From positions 25,761 through 89,760 of the forward strand of contig SVRP01000008.1 of NCBI GenBank assembly GCA_015064735.1: DNA of 64,000 bases, given 5' to 3'. Made by a program: the position numbers and the translations under genes. Positions 14,478 through 22,842 of this stretch are shown piece after piece; the first letter of the stretch is position 1, and each line of letters opens with the position of its first letter. The notes under the pieces were generated by a model. The model had not been told where the DNA came from, searched no databases, and saw only the letters and a program-made list of their open reading frames with translations. Origin of the DNA: Oscillospiraceae bacterium (GTDB taxonomy: Bacteria > Bacillota > Clostridia > Oscillospirales > CAG-272).

Positions 14478-15005
14478 TTATTTTTCGTCTTTTTCTTTCC
14501 TTTTTCTGAATACCAGCAATTTGCTGAACACGTAATTGCCCGCAATCACTATCACTGCCGCTATGATTTTGGCTGTGATCTCGTTGAAATTCAGATTTTT
14601 GCCGAATATCGCCACTCCATTCAATTTTGGAACAATTGCGGAAAGAGCCATTCCTCCAAACAGTGTTACAGCATAATCAAGTCCCAGCGTTACAAGTCGT
14701 CCCGCCGCAAACAGTCCCAGCTGCGGCAGCATCGGTGCGCTCTTATCCGCATCTGTAAACACCCACCGTCTGTTGGTAAAGTACGCAAAGAGCACTGCGG
14801 CTATCCACTGCACTATCTGAGCAACTGTATATACGAGAAGATATTTTCCTCCCTCGGTCTGCTCAGCGGGAATTCCCGCCACAGCCTTTCCTCCGAGCAG
14901 TACGGCGAAATACACCGCCCATCCCACGAAGGTCGTCAGCAATCCAAAAAAGAGGTAGTTTACAATTTCCCTATGCTTTACATAGGAGTCCTTAATTTTC
15001 CCCAT
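14478..15005 (-). CDS. GtrA family membrane protein
   Basis: The 175-residue protein has four transmembrane helices in the GtrA pattern: YLFFGLLTTFVGWAVYF, then VQWIAAVLFAYFTNRRWVF with the conserved N-R-x-W-V-F, GRLVTLGLDYAVTLF, and IAAVIVIAGNYVFSKLLVF. GtrA-type proteins are thought to move lipid-linked sugars such as undecaprenyl-phosphate glucose across the membrane for wall or O-antigen decoration. It begins ten bases after the rarA stop with AAGGAG before the ATG, so it is the last gene of the leftward parA-serS-rarA run. No glycosyltransferase partner is next to it. Confidence 0.85.
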   Translation of the reverse strand: MGKIKDSYVKHREIVNYLFFGLLTTFVGWAVYFAVLLGGKAVAGIPAEQTEGGKYLLVYTVAQIVQWIAAVLFAYFTNRRWVFTDADKSAPMLPQLGLFAAGRLVTLGLDYAVTLFGGMALSAIVPKLNGVAIFGKNLNFNEITAKIIAAVIVIAGNYVFSKLLVFRKRKEKDEK

Positions 15006-15015
15006 GGGTTCTCCT

Positions 15016-16239
15016 TCAACTCTTTTCGCCCTTTATTTTCTCCCAATAAATTCTTGCGGCATCCTCGTTTTTATTCTGACCGAAGCTATAATATTTTCTG
15101 TCCTTTAGGTCATCGGGCAGATACTGCTGCTCCACGTAGTGGTTCTTATAGTCATGGGGATATTTATACCCTTTAAACAAGGGACTTTGCAAATGCGGGG
15201 GCACTATTCTGCCCCTTCCCGCCTCAATATCTGCAAGGGCTGCGTCGATTGCCGCTTCGGCTGAGTTGGACTTGGGAGCTGTCGCCAGCATTATTGCGGC
15301 ATTTGCCAATGGTATTCTGGCTTCGGGCATTCCCATCTCCTTTGCCGATTCGCAGCATGCTCTCGTAACCGCAGCCGCCAAGGGATAAGCCTGTCCTATA
15401 TCCTCGCTGGCGATGACCTGAAGCCGTCTGCATACCGAAATAAGCTCACCGAGTGAGAGTAGCTTTGCAACGTAAAATATCGCCGCATCGGGGTCGGAGC
15501 CTCGTATAGACTTTTGCAAGCAGGAAAGGAGATCAAAATGAGTATCGTCGTCAAAGTTTCCGACTCTTACGTTAAAGCCGTCCACCACTTCCCGACTTAT
15601 CTCTTTTTCCGCGGCAAAATATGAATTTTCCAAAAGAACTATTGCGTGTCTTACGTCCCCCGACGTTGCTCTCGCGATATACTCAAGCGTATCGGCAGAC
15701 GCCGTTTTCTCAAGCTTTTCCCTTTCATTCAAATGAGCCACGGCGCGCTCAAGGGCTTTTATGCACTCCGCGGGGGGCACGGGTTTAAATTCAAAGAGGG
15801 AAGATCGGGAAATGATAGCGTTATAGATGTAAAAATGAGGATTTTCGGTAGTTGACGCAATAAGTGTAACTCTGCCGTCCTCGATATATTCCAGCAGTGC
15901 CTGCTGCTGTTTCCTGTTGAAATACTGGATCTCATCGATATAAAGGAGTATTCCACCCGTACAGAAAACGCTGTTTGCGCTTGTAAGCACGTCCTTTACG
16001 TCCGAAATACTTGCGGTTGTCGCGTTCAATCTGTGAAAGACCATACCCGATTCTCTTGCGATTATTTCAGCCGCGGTAGTCTTTCCCGTTCCGGGAGGAC
16101 CGTAGAATATCATATTTGTAACTCTGCCCGATTCTATCATTTTTCGAACCACACCCTTTTCTCCGAAAAGGTGGGTCTGACCTACGATATCGTCAAAGCA
16201 GCGAGGGCGAAGCTCCTCGGTAATTCTATTACTTGGCAT
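15016..16239 (-). CDS. rarA: Replication-associated recombination protein A (RarA/MgsA, AAA ATPase)
   Basis: The 407-residue protein has the RarA start RITEELRPRCFDDIVGQTHL, Walker A GPPGTGKTT (about residues 47-55), Walker B LLYIDEIQYFNRKQQ, sensor ASTTENPHFYIYNAIISRSSLF, and the C-terminal MgsA domain with LANAAIMLATAPKSNSAEAA and KGYKYPHDYKNHYVEQQYLP. RarA works at stalled replication forks with SSB and is homologous to clamp-loader subunits. Length is normal (about 420). The ATG follows GGAGGAAAA. It sits in a leftward cluster with chromosome-partition genes, which fits a replication role. Confidence 0.93.
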   Translation of the reverse strand: MPSNRITEELRPRCFDDIVGQTHLFGEKGVVRKMIESGRVTNMIFYGPPGTGKTTAAEIIARESGMVFHRLNATTASISDVKDVLTSANSVFCTGGILLYIDEIQYFNRKQQQALLEYIEDGRVTLIASTTENPHFYIYNAIISRSSLFEFKPVPPAECIKALERAVAHLNEREKLEKTASADTLEYIARATSGDVRHAIVLLENSYFAAEKEISREVVDGFNVRVGNFDDDTHFDLLSCLQKSIRGSDPDAAIFYVAKLLSLGELISVCRRLQVIASEDIGQAYPLAAAVTRACCESAKEMGMPEARIPLANAAIMLATAPKSNSAEAAIDAALADIEAGRGRIVPPHLQSPLFKGYKYPHDYKNHYVEQQYLPDDLKDRKYYSFGQNKNEDAARIYWEKIKGEKS

Positions 16240-16356
16240 TTTTCCTCCGTGGAATTTTTGATGTAAGGATTGGGTACAGCGTGCCCTACAAACGGGATGT
16301 CGAGGGCGCCATCCCCTACGTGGTTATGTGTACGCCCAGCATCCTGATTCAGCATT

Positions 16357-17007
16357 TTACTTCTTTCCGAACAGACTGCCTAAAAGGGAAATAATCGACG
16401 GCAGGAGCATAAAAACAATCAAGAATGCCGCAACAAGGGCAACTACCGATATAACGGTTCTGCCCACAGATATTCCCTTAATATCGAATTTCGTTTCCGC
16501 AGTCCCCTTAAGCTCCTCGGGAATATAGAAATGATGCTCGTCCGGATTCATTTTGAATTTGGGTATTTTGAGCTTTTTCGGAAGCTTCTTATCGGTTTTG
16601 CGATTTTCCTCGTAGCCTTCCATTTTTTCGGCGCATTCTCTATCGTATTCTTCTTCTTCTCTGCATCGCACAACGCGGCGCAAGGATACTCCTTTCCTTA
16701 CCGCATAGCGAATAAATAGCTTGTCCGCAAAATCAAGCTCGGGAAGGGTCTTGCTCGTCTCAGCGGACAGGGCTCCCTCTCCGATAAGCTTGTGAACGAA
16801 AACTCCGTTCATTCTCTTGGATATAACAGAGAAAATAGCCGCGAGAATAAGTCCCAGAAACAGACCGAGTATTATGATGGGCACGGAAAGCCCCGACGAA
16901 TTGCTGCTGAACACTCCGCCGTCCTCTATATAGGTTCTGTAAAGAGACGTCCACAGGCTCTCCTTGCCTTCAGCGGCAAGACACACGCCCGAATATCCGT
17001 TTATCAT
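16357..17007 (-). CDS. Hypothetical membrane protein with two TM segments
   Basis: The 216-residue protein has one transmembrane helix near the N-terminus (about residues 42-63, VPIIILGLFLGLILAAIFSV) and one at the C-terminus (about 185-212, VVALVAAFLIVFMLLPSIIS). A charged cytoplasmic middle lies between them and contains RRVVRCREEEEYDRECAEKM and a basic KKLPKKLKIPKFK stretch. I do not recognise a family. It starts 25 bases after the serS stop, so it probably belongs to the same transcript. The 117 bases after it hold a short 'AGCGTGCCCTACAAACGGGA' type repeat. Confidence 0.7.
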   Translation of the reverse strand: MINGYSGVCLAAEGKESLWTSLYRTYIEDGGVFSSNSSGLSVPIIILGLFLGLILAAIFSVISKRMNGVFVHKLIGEGALSAETSKTLPELDFADKLFIRYAVRKGVSLRRVVRCREEEEYDRECAEKMEGYEENRKTDKKLPKKLKIPKFKMNPDEHHFYIPEELKGTAETKFDIKGISVGRTVISVVALVAAFLIVFMLLPSIISLLGSLFGKK

Positions 17008-17031
17008 GTATTTTTCTCTCTTAATTTTAAA

Positions 17032-18315
17032 TTATTTCTTGATTATTTCAACGCCAACGTACTTACGAAGAACCTCGGGAACTACTACCGAGCCGTCTGC
17101 AAGCTGATTCTGCTCAACGAGAGCGGGAAGGATTCGGCTGGTTGCAAGTCCGGAGCCGTTAAGGGTATGAACGAACTCTGTCTTACCCGTTGCCTCTCTC
17201 TTAACTCTTATCATACCGCGTCTTGCCTGGTAATCACGGGCATTGGATACAGAGGAAACCTCCTTATATCCGTTCATAGAGGGAATATTTATTTCGATAT
17301 CGTAGGTTCTTGCCATAGACGCAGAGCAGTCCTCTGCCGCAAGCTTAACGGTACGGAAGTGGAATCCGAGACCCTTAACAAGATTTTCAGCCTTCATAAC
17401 GAGCTCGTCGAATGCCTCGTCGCTCTTTTCGGGGAGAGTGTACTGGAACATTTCGACCTTATTGAACTGATGGCCTCTTACCATTCCTCTTTCGTCGGAG
17501 CGATAGGAGCCTGCCTCGCGGCGGAAGCAAGGAGTATAGCTTACGAGCTTCTTGGGAAGATCTGCCTCGGTGAGTATCTCGTTTCTGTAAAGAGAAGCAA
17601 GAGCAGCCTCGGCGGTGGGAAGCATGTAGCGGCTTCTGTTGTCGGTGTTGTTCTCAATCCTGAATACCTCATCGGCAAACTTGGGGAACTGACCGGCGGT
17701 TACACCGCACTCATACTCAAGCATGTGAGGAGGAAGGATAAGCTCATATCCGTCGCCGAGGTGGGTATCGATAAAGTAGTTAAGGAGCGCCCATTCAAGG
17801 CGTGCGCCCATGCCTCTGTATATCCAGAAGCCCGAGCCCGAGAGCTTGGTTCCTCTGTCGTAGTCAACGAGTCCGAGATCGGTACAAAGGTCAACGTGGT
17901 TCTTAGGCTCAAAATCAAAGGTCTTGGGCTCGCCGAAATAACGGAGAGGCTCATTGTTCTCCTTACCGCCGGGGAGAAGGTCCTCGTCGGGAAGGTTGGG
18001 AAGACCGAGCATTACAGACGTGAGCTGGCAATCAACCTCCTTGAGTCTGTCGTCGATAGCCTTGGTCTTTGCGGAAAGCTCCTTCATCTGCGCGAAGATA
18101 GGAGCTACGTCCTTGCCCTCCTTCTTATATACGGGAATGAGCTTGTTGGTCTTATTCTGCTCCGCCTTTATTGCCTCTGTATCTGCAATAAGCGCTCTTC
18201 TCTCTGCGTCAAGAGCAAGAATCTGCTCGATTTCTTCCTTTGCATCCTTACCCTTCTTTGCAAGTCTCGCTATGACCTCCTCGGGCTTTTCCTTTATATA
18301 CTTGATGTCTAACAT
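17032..18315 (-). CDS. serS: Seryl-tRNA synthetase
   Basis: The 427-residue enzyme charges tRNA-Ser with serine. The N-terminal 100 residues form the long antiparallel coiled coil that grips the tRNA variable arm (MLDIKYIKEKPEEVIARLAK onward). The class II catalytic core has motif 2 FRREAGSYRSDERGMVRGHQ and motif 3 NGSGLATSRILPALVEQNQ; DYQARRGMIRVKR lies between them. Length is normal. The start has AGAGGAA upstream. No T-box leader is visible: only 47 bases separate it from parB, so it is read through from the partition operon. tRNA-Ser (GCT) lies 2.6 kb further along the same strand. Confidence 0.96.
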   Translation of the reverse strand: MLDIKYIKEKPEEVIARLAKKGKDAKEEIEQILALDAERRALIADTEAIKAEQNKTNKLIPVYKKEGKDVAPIFAQMKELSAKTKAIDDRLKEVDCQLTSVMLGLPNLPDEDLLPGGKENNEPLRYFGEPKTFDFEPKNHVDLCTDLGLVDYDRGTKLSGSGFWIYRGMGARLEWALLNYFIDTHLGDGYELILPPHMLEYECGVTAGQFPKFADEVFRIENNTDNRSRYMLPTAEAALASLYRNEILTEADLPKKLVSYTPCFRREAGSYRSDERGMVRGHQFNKVEMFQYTLPEKSDEAFDELVMKAENLVKGLGFHFRTVKLAAEDCSASMARTYDIEINIPSMNGYKEVSSVSNARDYQARRGMIRVKREATGKTEFVHTLNGSGLATSRILPALVEQNQLADGSVVVPEVLRKYVGVEIIKK

Positions 18316-18362
18316 TTTTATTTCCTCTTTTCTTTATTTATTATTTTTCCATTATTTTGAAA

Positions 18363-19262
18363 TTAAACGGTCTCGTTAAATATATCGTTGCCGCAGAGCG
18401 AGAGCAAAAGCGCTTCGAGATCTGCGTCGTCGTCGTAGCTGAGCTCAACGACCTTCTTTCTTGTGGAGCGTGAAATTCTTACCTTTCTTCCGAGAGTAGA
18501 CATGGCACGTCTTTCAAGCTCCTTCATCTGTACTCTTACCTGGGGATTTACCTTTTCTTCTTCCTCAACCTCCTCGGGTACGGTATTCATGCGCTTAACA
18601 GCCGCCTCAACCTCTCTTACGGAGAGCTGACGCTCCACAGCCTTAGCAGCCAGGTCTATCATTGCCTCCTCGCTTCCAAGGGCGAGAAGGGCTCTTGCGT
18701 GTCCCGTCGTAAGGTCGCCTGCGCGGAGCATTTCAAGAACCTCCTTGGGAAGATCGAGAAGGCGGAGCATATTCGCAACAGTCGAGCGGTTTTTACCGAC
18801 CTGCTTTGCTACCTGATCCTGCGTAAGACCGAATCTTTCGATAAGAGCTCCGTAACCCATAGCCTCTTCCACGGGGTTAAGATCCTCTCTTTGGATGTTT
18901 TCAATCATGGCAACCTGTGCCGCCTTAAGCTCATCGCCGTCAAATACTATTGCGGGAATCTCCGAAAGTCCCGCCATTTTTGCCGCTCTCCAACGGCGCT
19001 CTCCTGCGATTATCTCGTAGGTTCCCGCAAATGCGTCGTTCTCTCTTACTATTATGGGCTGGAGAACACCGTAGTTTGCAATTGAATCAGCAAGAACCTC
19101 AAGAGCCTCGCGCTCAAAGGTCTTTCTCGGCTGATCACCTCTGGGCTCTATATCGGCTATGCGCAGATTCTGTCCCGCGCCGCCCTTGCTGTCAAGGACG
19201 TTATCGCCCATTATTTCGTAGAAGGACCTTCCAAGCCCTCTGCCTTCGTTTTTCTTTGCCAT
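18363..19262 (-). CDS. parB: Chromosome-partitioning protein ParB
   Basis: The 299-residue protein has an N-terminal GRGLGRSFYEIMGD (ParA-contact type motif) and the ParB/Srx CTP-binding domain (PRKTFEREALEVLADSIANY, GVLQPIIVR, IAGERRWRAA with the GERR motif, and IENIQREDLNPVEEA). A central HTH follows (LTQDQVAKQVGKNRSTVANM) and then a C-terminal dimer region. It should load at parS sites as a CTP clamp and work with ParA. It follows the ParB-N stub and parA on the same strand. A Noc-like paralogue is 1.6 kb upstream. Confidence 0.92.
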   Translation of the reverse strand: MAKKNEGRGLGRSFYEIMGDNVLDSKGGAGQNLRIADIEPRGDQPRKTFEREALEVLADSIANYGVLQPIIVRENDAFAGTYEIIAGERRWRAAKMAGLSEIPAIVFDGDELKAAQVAMIENIQREDLNPVEEAMGYGALIERFGLTQDQVAKQVGKNRSTVANMLRLLDLPKEVLEMLRAGDLTTGHARALLALGSEEAMIDLAAKAVERQLSVREVEAAVKRMNTVPEEVEEEEKVNPQVRVQMKELERRAMSTLGRKVRISRSTRKKVVELSYDDDADLEALLLSLCGNDIFNETV

Positions 19263-19323
19263 TTTTTATACCAACCTTTTCTTATAATATCGGATTTTGT
19301 ATAATTCTGTTAGTTTTGTATAA

Positions 19324-19770
19324 TTATTTTCCGTATTCTCTGAATAAAGCCTTAAGACTTTTTCTCGGAGCTTCGGTTACGGTTTCTTCTTTGCGTGAAC
19401 CGTTGGCAATTATAACCACGGGTTCTGTGGGTATATTCTCATTTTCAGTAGCTGTTTTTTTCGCAATTACCGAAGCCGAGTCGCTTTTTTCCTCTTTTTC
19501 GGTCTCACCGTAAATATCCTCAAGGCTCAAAGGCGCGGAATATGACGAGCGACCTGCCGTGATCGGAGTTATCTCGGTGTGAACCTGTGGCTCTCTGTAA
19601 TCGGTAGAAAGGGTGTGCAGGATTTCTCTGCTTTCCACAGCCTCGGGAGATACGGTTACATCTCCCGTGGAATCATGCCGCACAACTGTACCGCTTACTC
19701 TGACCGAGGGAGAATTATCCTCAAGAAGATCCCCAAGTCCGCGTCCGAGACCGGATGTGTTTTTTGACAT
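19324..19770 (-). CDS. ParB-N stub protein: ParA-interaction motif without DNA-binding domain
   Basis: The 148-residue protein begins MSKNTSGLGRGLGDLLEDN, the GLGKGLxxL motif by which ParB proteins contact and stimulate ParA ATPase. The rest (residues 20-148) has no CTP-binding GERR motif and no HTH. It is polar, rich in T, E, S and V, and looks disordered (STDYREPQVHTEITPITAGR). It may be the separated N-terminus of a ParB, or an adaptor that competes with ParB for ParA. The gene lies 16 bases after parA and 61 bases before parB in the same operon. I know of no named family for it. Confidence 0.7.
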   Translation of the reverse strand: MSKNTSGLGRGLGDLLEDNSPSVRVSGTVVRHDSTGDVTVSPEAVESREILHTLSTDYREPQVHTEITPITAGRSSYSAPLSLEDIYGETEKEEKSDSASVIAKKTATENENIPTEPVVIIANGSRKEETVTEAPRKSLKALFREYGK

Positions 19771-19786
19771 TTTACGCTCCCCTTTA

Positions 19787-20548
19787 TTAAATTCTGGTTA
19801 CAAGCTCTTTCGCAACCTCAAGATACTCTTTGGCGCCCTTGGAGTTCTTATCATGGTAATACGCCGGGCGTCCAAATCCGGGAGCCTCGGTAAGCTTTAC
19901 GTTCCTTGATATTTTTGTTTCAAATATCTTGTCCTCATAGTGCTTTTTAAGCTCCGAGATGACCTGCATGGACAAAAGAAGTCTGTTGTTATACATTGTG
20001 ATAAGTATTCCACTGACGCTAAGCTCGGGGTTGTAAAGTCTCTTTATACGGTTTATGGTTATCATAAGCTGAGAAAGTCCCTCAAGCGCGTAGAATTCAC
20101 ACTGCATGGGAACTATTACACCGTCGCTCGCTGCAAAAGAGTTTACGGTAAGCATTCCCAAGGAAGGAGGACAGTCAACAAGTATGTAGTCATAGTTATC
20201 CTTTATTTCCGCAAGAGCATTCTTCATGCAGAATTCGCTTTCATCAAAGTCAAAAAGGTCAAATTCCGCGCCGGCAAGAGCTGTATTGGTAGGTATTACC
20301 GAGAGATTCTGATATGCAGTCTCTATGACAATCTCACTTGCCTTCTTTTCTCCGGTCAAAAGCTCTTTTGTGGAGCCCTTAAGAGCCTTTTTTGCTATTC
20401 CCACACCACTGGTGGTGTTTCCCTGAGGGTCAAGGTCAATTATAAGCACCTTGTATCCCAAAAGGCCGAGAGAGGCGGCTATGTTCACACAAGAGGTTGT
20501 CTTTCCGACTCCGCCTTTTTGGTTCGCAAAAGAAATTATTTTTCCCAT
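19787..20548 (-). CDS. parA: Chromosome-partitioning ATPase ParA/Soj
   Basis: The 253-residue protein is a typical Soj/ParA: deviant Walker A KGGVGKTTSCVN (residues 11-22), switch LIIDLDPQGNTTSG, Walker B YILVDCPPSLGMLT, and a C-terminal KISRNVKLTEAPGFGRPAYY. It forms ATP-dependent dimers that bind DNA nonspecifically and are released by ParB. In many Bacillota it also regulates DnaA. It is the first gene of the parA-stub-parB-serS run. Four parS sites lie in the 337-base gap upstream of it. Confidence 0.95.
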   Translation of the reverse strand: MGKIISFANQKGGVGKTTSCVNIAASLGLLGYKVLIIDLDPQGNTTSGVGIAKKALKGSTKELLTGEKKASEIVIETAYQNLSVIPTNTALAGAEFDLFDFDESEFCMKNALAEIKDNYDYILVDCPPSLGMLTVNSFAASDGVIVPMQCEFYALEGLSQLMITINRIKRLYNPELSVSGILITMYNNRLLLSMQVISELKKHYEDKIFETKISRNVKLTEAPGFGRPAYYHDKNSKGAKEYLEVAKELVTRI

Positions 20549-20700
20549 TTATCATTTCCTTTCTGTGTTTTCAACTTAATGTACAGAGCATAGGCTCGGT
20601 AAAATTTCACATCCTAAATTATAGCATATTTTCTTAGTAATTTCAATAGGATTCGAATATTTTTTTGTTAAATTATCATATTTTCTATAAAAAGCATAAA

Positions 20701-20732
20701 ATAACCGCCGATTTCGTTTTACGGCGGTTATT
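20701..20732 (-). terminator. Terminator of the noc-like gene
   Basis: AATAACCGCC, a 13-base loop, GGCGGTTATT with T-rich sequence on the leftward side. The first parS site follows four bases later. Confidence 0.7.
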
Positions 20733-20735
20733 GTG

Positions 20736-20751
20736 CGTTTCACGTGAAACA
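20736..20751. promoter_or_regulatory. parS site 1
   Basis: CGTTTCACGTGAAACA: the 14-base core GTTTCACGTGAAAC is an exact parS palindrome; the first outer base differs. Confidence 0.9.
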
Positions 20752-20796
20752 CTTAATGTGATTCATCATGCTTTTAAATCAAATTTGCAGACGATT

Positions 20797-20812
20797 TGTT
20801 TCACGTGAAACA
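20797..20812. promoter_or_regulatory. parS site 2
   Basis: TGTTTCACGTGAAACA, the exact 16-base consensus parS. Confidence 0.95.
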
Positions 20813-20831
20813 TTTCGGGCGGGCAGATGTA

Positions 20832-20847
20832 TGTTTCACGTGAAACA
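20832..20847. promoter_or_regulatory. parS site 3
   Basis: TGTTTCACGTGAAACA, the exact 16-base consensus, 35 bases from site 2 (start to start). Confidence 0.95.
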
Positions 20848-20868
20848 AATCAAAGACTCAATTATATA

Positions 20869-20884
20869 CGTTTCACGTGAAACA
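20869..20884. promoter_or_regulatory. parS site 4
   Basis: CGTTTCACGTGAAACA, ending two bases before the stop codon of the noc-like gene; 37 bases from site 3 (start to start). Confidence 0.9.
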
Positions 20885-20885
20885 T

Positions 20886-21734
20886 TCAGTTAAATAGCTT
20901 TATATGTATTTCGGTGTTATCGTTTTTATTCATTACGTTTATCTCCGCATTTTTACCGTGCTTTACCCAAGTATCAACGTAACGTCGAATAGAGCTGACC
21001 GTTTCTGCCATTTCTCGGTGAGAATTTGCGTTATCCTTTTTGTTCGACGCGCTTTGATTAGAGGAATTTGAGTGAAAATTAAGCGTTTTTTCTACATATT
21101 CCTCGGTTTGGGACACATTCAGCTTATTTTCAACAATAAATTTAAGTGTATCAAAGCGTTCGGTGGGGTCAATTAACCGTAGACAAGCTCTTGCATGTCT
21201 CTCGGTAAGCTGATTTTCAAGTATGAATTTTTGTTCTTCAAGACCAAATTTAAGCAGTCTCATTTTATTCGCAACCGCGGATTGGCTTACCGACATTCGT
21301 CTTGCAACCTCCTCCTGTGTCATCTTATGCATTTCTATAAGCTTTTTATAACCGTATGCTTCCTCAAACATGTTTAAATCCTCTCTCAGAAGATTTTCTA
21401 TTATTGCAAGCTCGGCAGAGGTTTTTTCGTCGGCTTCCTTAATTATACACGGAACGGTCAGATATCCCAGCAGCTTTGCGGCGCGCAGCCGTCTTTCTCC
21501 GGCTATAAGCTCGTATCTGCATCTATCATCGGGGTCGGAGGGTCTGACAGTAAGAGGTTGAAGTATCCCGTATCTTCTTATGGAATCAGCAAGTCTTATT
21601 ATAGAATTTTGATTAAAATCCGACCTGGGTTGAGCTCGATTAGGTCGAATATCGTCAATTTTAAGCTGCACAACTGTTTCAAACAGCTCATCCTCGCTTT
21701 GTCTGCTTCTTTTGAAGTATTTTAGTTCGTTCAT
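20886..21734 (-). CDS. noc: ParB-family protein, Noc-like paralogue
   Basis: The 282-residue protein has the ParB/Srx domain (AQPRSDFNQNSIIRLADSIR, GILQPLTVR, LIAGERRLRAAKLLG), IENLLREDLNMFEEAYGY, an HTH (MTQEEVARRMSVSQSAVANK) and a basic C-terminus. It lacks the GLGxGL ParA-contact start of ParB, and its place between parA and rsmG is that of Noc, the nucleoid-occlusion paralogue, in Bacillota. Noc normally binds its own NBS sites, not parS, and has an amphipathic N-terminal membrane helix. Here the N-terminus MNELKYFKRSRQS is short. A second true ParB is therefore possible. Confidence 0.82.
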   Translation of the reverse strand: MNELKYFKRSRQSEDELFETVVQLKIDDIRPNRAQPRSDFNQNSIIRLADSIRRYGILQPLTVRPSDPDDRCRYELIAGERRLRAAKLLGYLTVPCIIKEADEKTSAELAIIENLLREDLNMFEEAYGYKKLIEMHKMTQEEVARRMSVSQSAVANKMRLLKFGLEEQKFILENQLTERHARACLRLIDPTERFDTLKFIVENKLNVSQTEEYVEKTLNFHSNSSNQSASNKKDNANSHREMAETVSSIRRYVDTWVKHGKNAEINVMNKNDNTEIHIKLFN

Positions 21735-21837
21735 TTTAAATCTCCTTTGTTTTTTATTAAATTATACCACTTGGGAAATAAAAAAATTATCGAACGACGC
21801 TTGTCAAATCATAACGAAGAAAGCACGGAAAAGAAAG

Positions 21838-21877
21838 AAAAGCCCCTTACTTGTTGTCGTAAGAGGCTTTTCACTTT
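21838..21877 (-). terminator. Terminator of rsmG
   Basis: AAAAGCCTCTTACGACAACAAGTAAGGGGCTTTTC read leftward, a stem with few mismatches ending in T-rich sequence, 14 bases past the rsmG stop. Confidence 0.7.
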
Positions 21878-21890
21878 AAAATATGACGTT

Positions 21891-22619
21891 TTATAGAGGT
21901 TTTTTTGATATTTTAGAGTAATGTCGGGGATAATTTTTTGGTGTTTCACTTATTTTTTTTATAATTATAAGACTTCTTTCTTCATTTTCCCCATTATCCG
22001 ACGTTAAATTCAAGGTAATCTTACGTGCTTCGCCTCCACCGCATATTTCTATACATTTTCTTGATGCCAAAAGCTCGTCGTCGGCCTGCTTGGATTTCAT
22101 TGCGATAAAGCTACCGTTTTGTCTTACATAAGGCAGACAAAGCTCGCACAGGATAGGCAAAGCTGCAACGGCTCTTGCGGTAACAGCATCAAATTGTTCT
22201 CTGTATTCCTTAGTTAAGGCGAGCTCCTCGGCACGGGCTGAAATTGCATTCAAGTTTGTGAGTCCGAGGTGTTTTGCCGTCTCATTAACGTAGGCTATTC
22301 TTTTTGCCGTTCCGTCCAGTGAGGTTATCTGCAGATCAGAACGGAATATAGCAAGAGGGAAAGACGGGAATCCCGCGCCGCAGCCAATGTCAATAATCTT
22401 GGAATTTTGCGGAATATGCGGTGAAACGGTAACAGAATCGACGTAATGCTTCAATATAACCGCTTTTTCGTCCTTAATAGCCGTCAAGTTCATTGTTTTA
22501 TTAACCTCAAGCATACGAACGGTGAGCGCGTAAAGCTTACGTGCCTGATCCTCGGCGCACTCAATATTATTAAGCTCAAAAATCCGAATACATTCGGATA
22601 TAATTTCTTTTTCTTCCAT
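21891..22619 (-). CDS. rsmG: 16S rRNA (guanine(527)-N7)-methyltransferase RsmG (GidB)
   Basis: The 242-residue enzyme methylates G527 of 16S rRNA with S-adenosylmethionine. Visible motifs are NLTAIKDEKAVILKHYVDSV, the SAM-binding IIDIGCGAGFPSFPLAIFR (motif I), LTSLDGTAKR type motif II (ITSLDGTAKRIAYV), and FDAVTARAVAALPILCEL with the conserved RAV. Length is normal. It follows mnmG in the same direction with about 220 bases between them; a parS site lies 18 bases upstream of its ATG. Confidence 0.95.
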   Translation of the reverse strand: MEEKEIISECIRIFELNNIECAEDQARKLYALTVRMLEVNKTMNLTAIKDEKAVILKHYVDSVTVSPHIPQNSKIIDIGCGAGFPSFPLAIFRSDLQITSLDGTAKRIAYVNETAKHLGLTNLNAISARAEELALTKEYREQFDAVTARAVAALPILCELCLPYVRQNGSFIAMKSKQADDELLASRKCIEICGGGEARKITLNLTSDNGENEERSLIIIKKISETPKNYPRHYSKISKKPL

Positions 22620-22636
22620 AAAAACCTCAATATATA

Positions 22637-22652
22637 CGTTTCACGTGAAACA
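22637..22652. promoter_or_regulatory. parS site 5
   Basis: CGTTTCACGTGAAACA in the leader of rsmG, 1.75 kb from the other four sites. The rest of the mnmG-rsmG gap (22653-22842) holds only a degenerate 'GATCCCTACAAGATTGGTAG' type repeat. Confidence 0.9.
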
Positions 22653-22842
22653 TAAAAAATGCCAAGTGTTAAATACTAAATCAGGCCGCAAATAAGCCGC
22701 ATAGAGCGTATTTTTATCTTTACCTACCGGCGGACCGTCTGTATGGCTAAAGTCAGCAAGCTCGCTGTGCGAACATCGCACGTCGATCCCTACAAGATTG
22801 GTAGGGATGTGTATAAATATCGTTATTACATTAATTGAAAAT

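Noticed and set aside
16792..18312. 506-codon open frame on the plus strand
   Set aside because: It is antisense to serS and part of the neighbouring membrane-protein gene; serS has all class II synthetase motifs in the other direction.
18316..18362. T-box leader for serS
   Set aside because: Only 47 bases separate parB and serS and no T-box or specifier loop is present.
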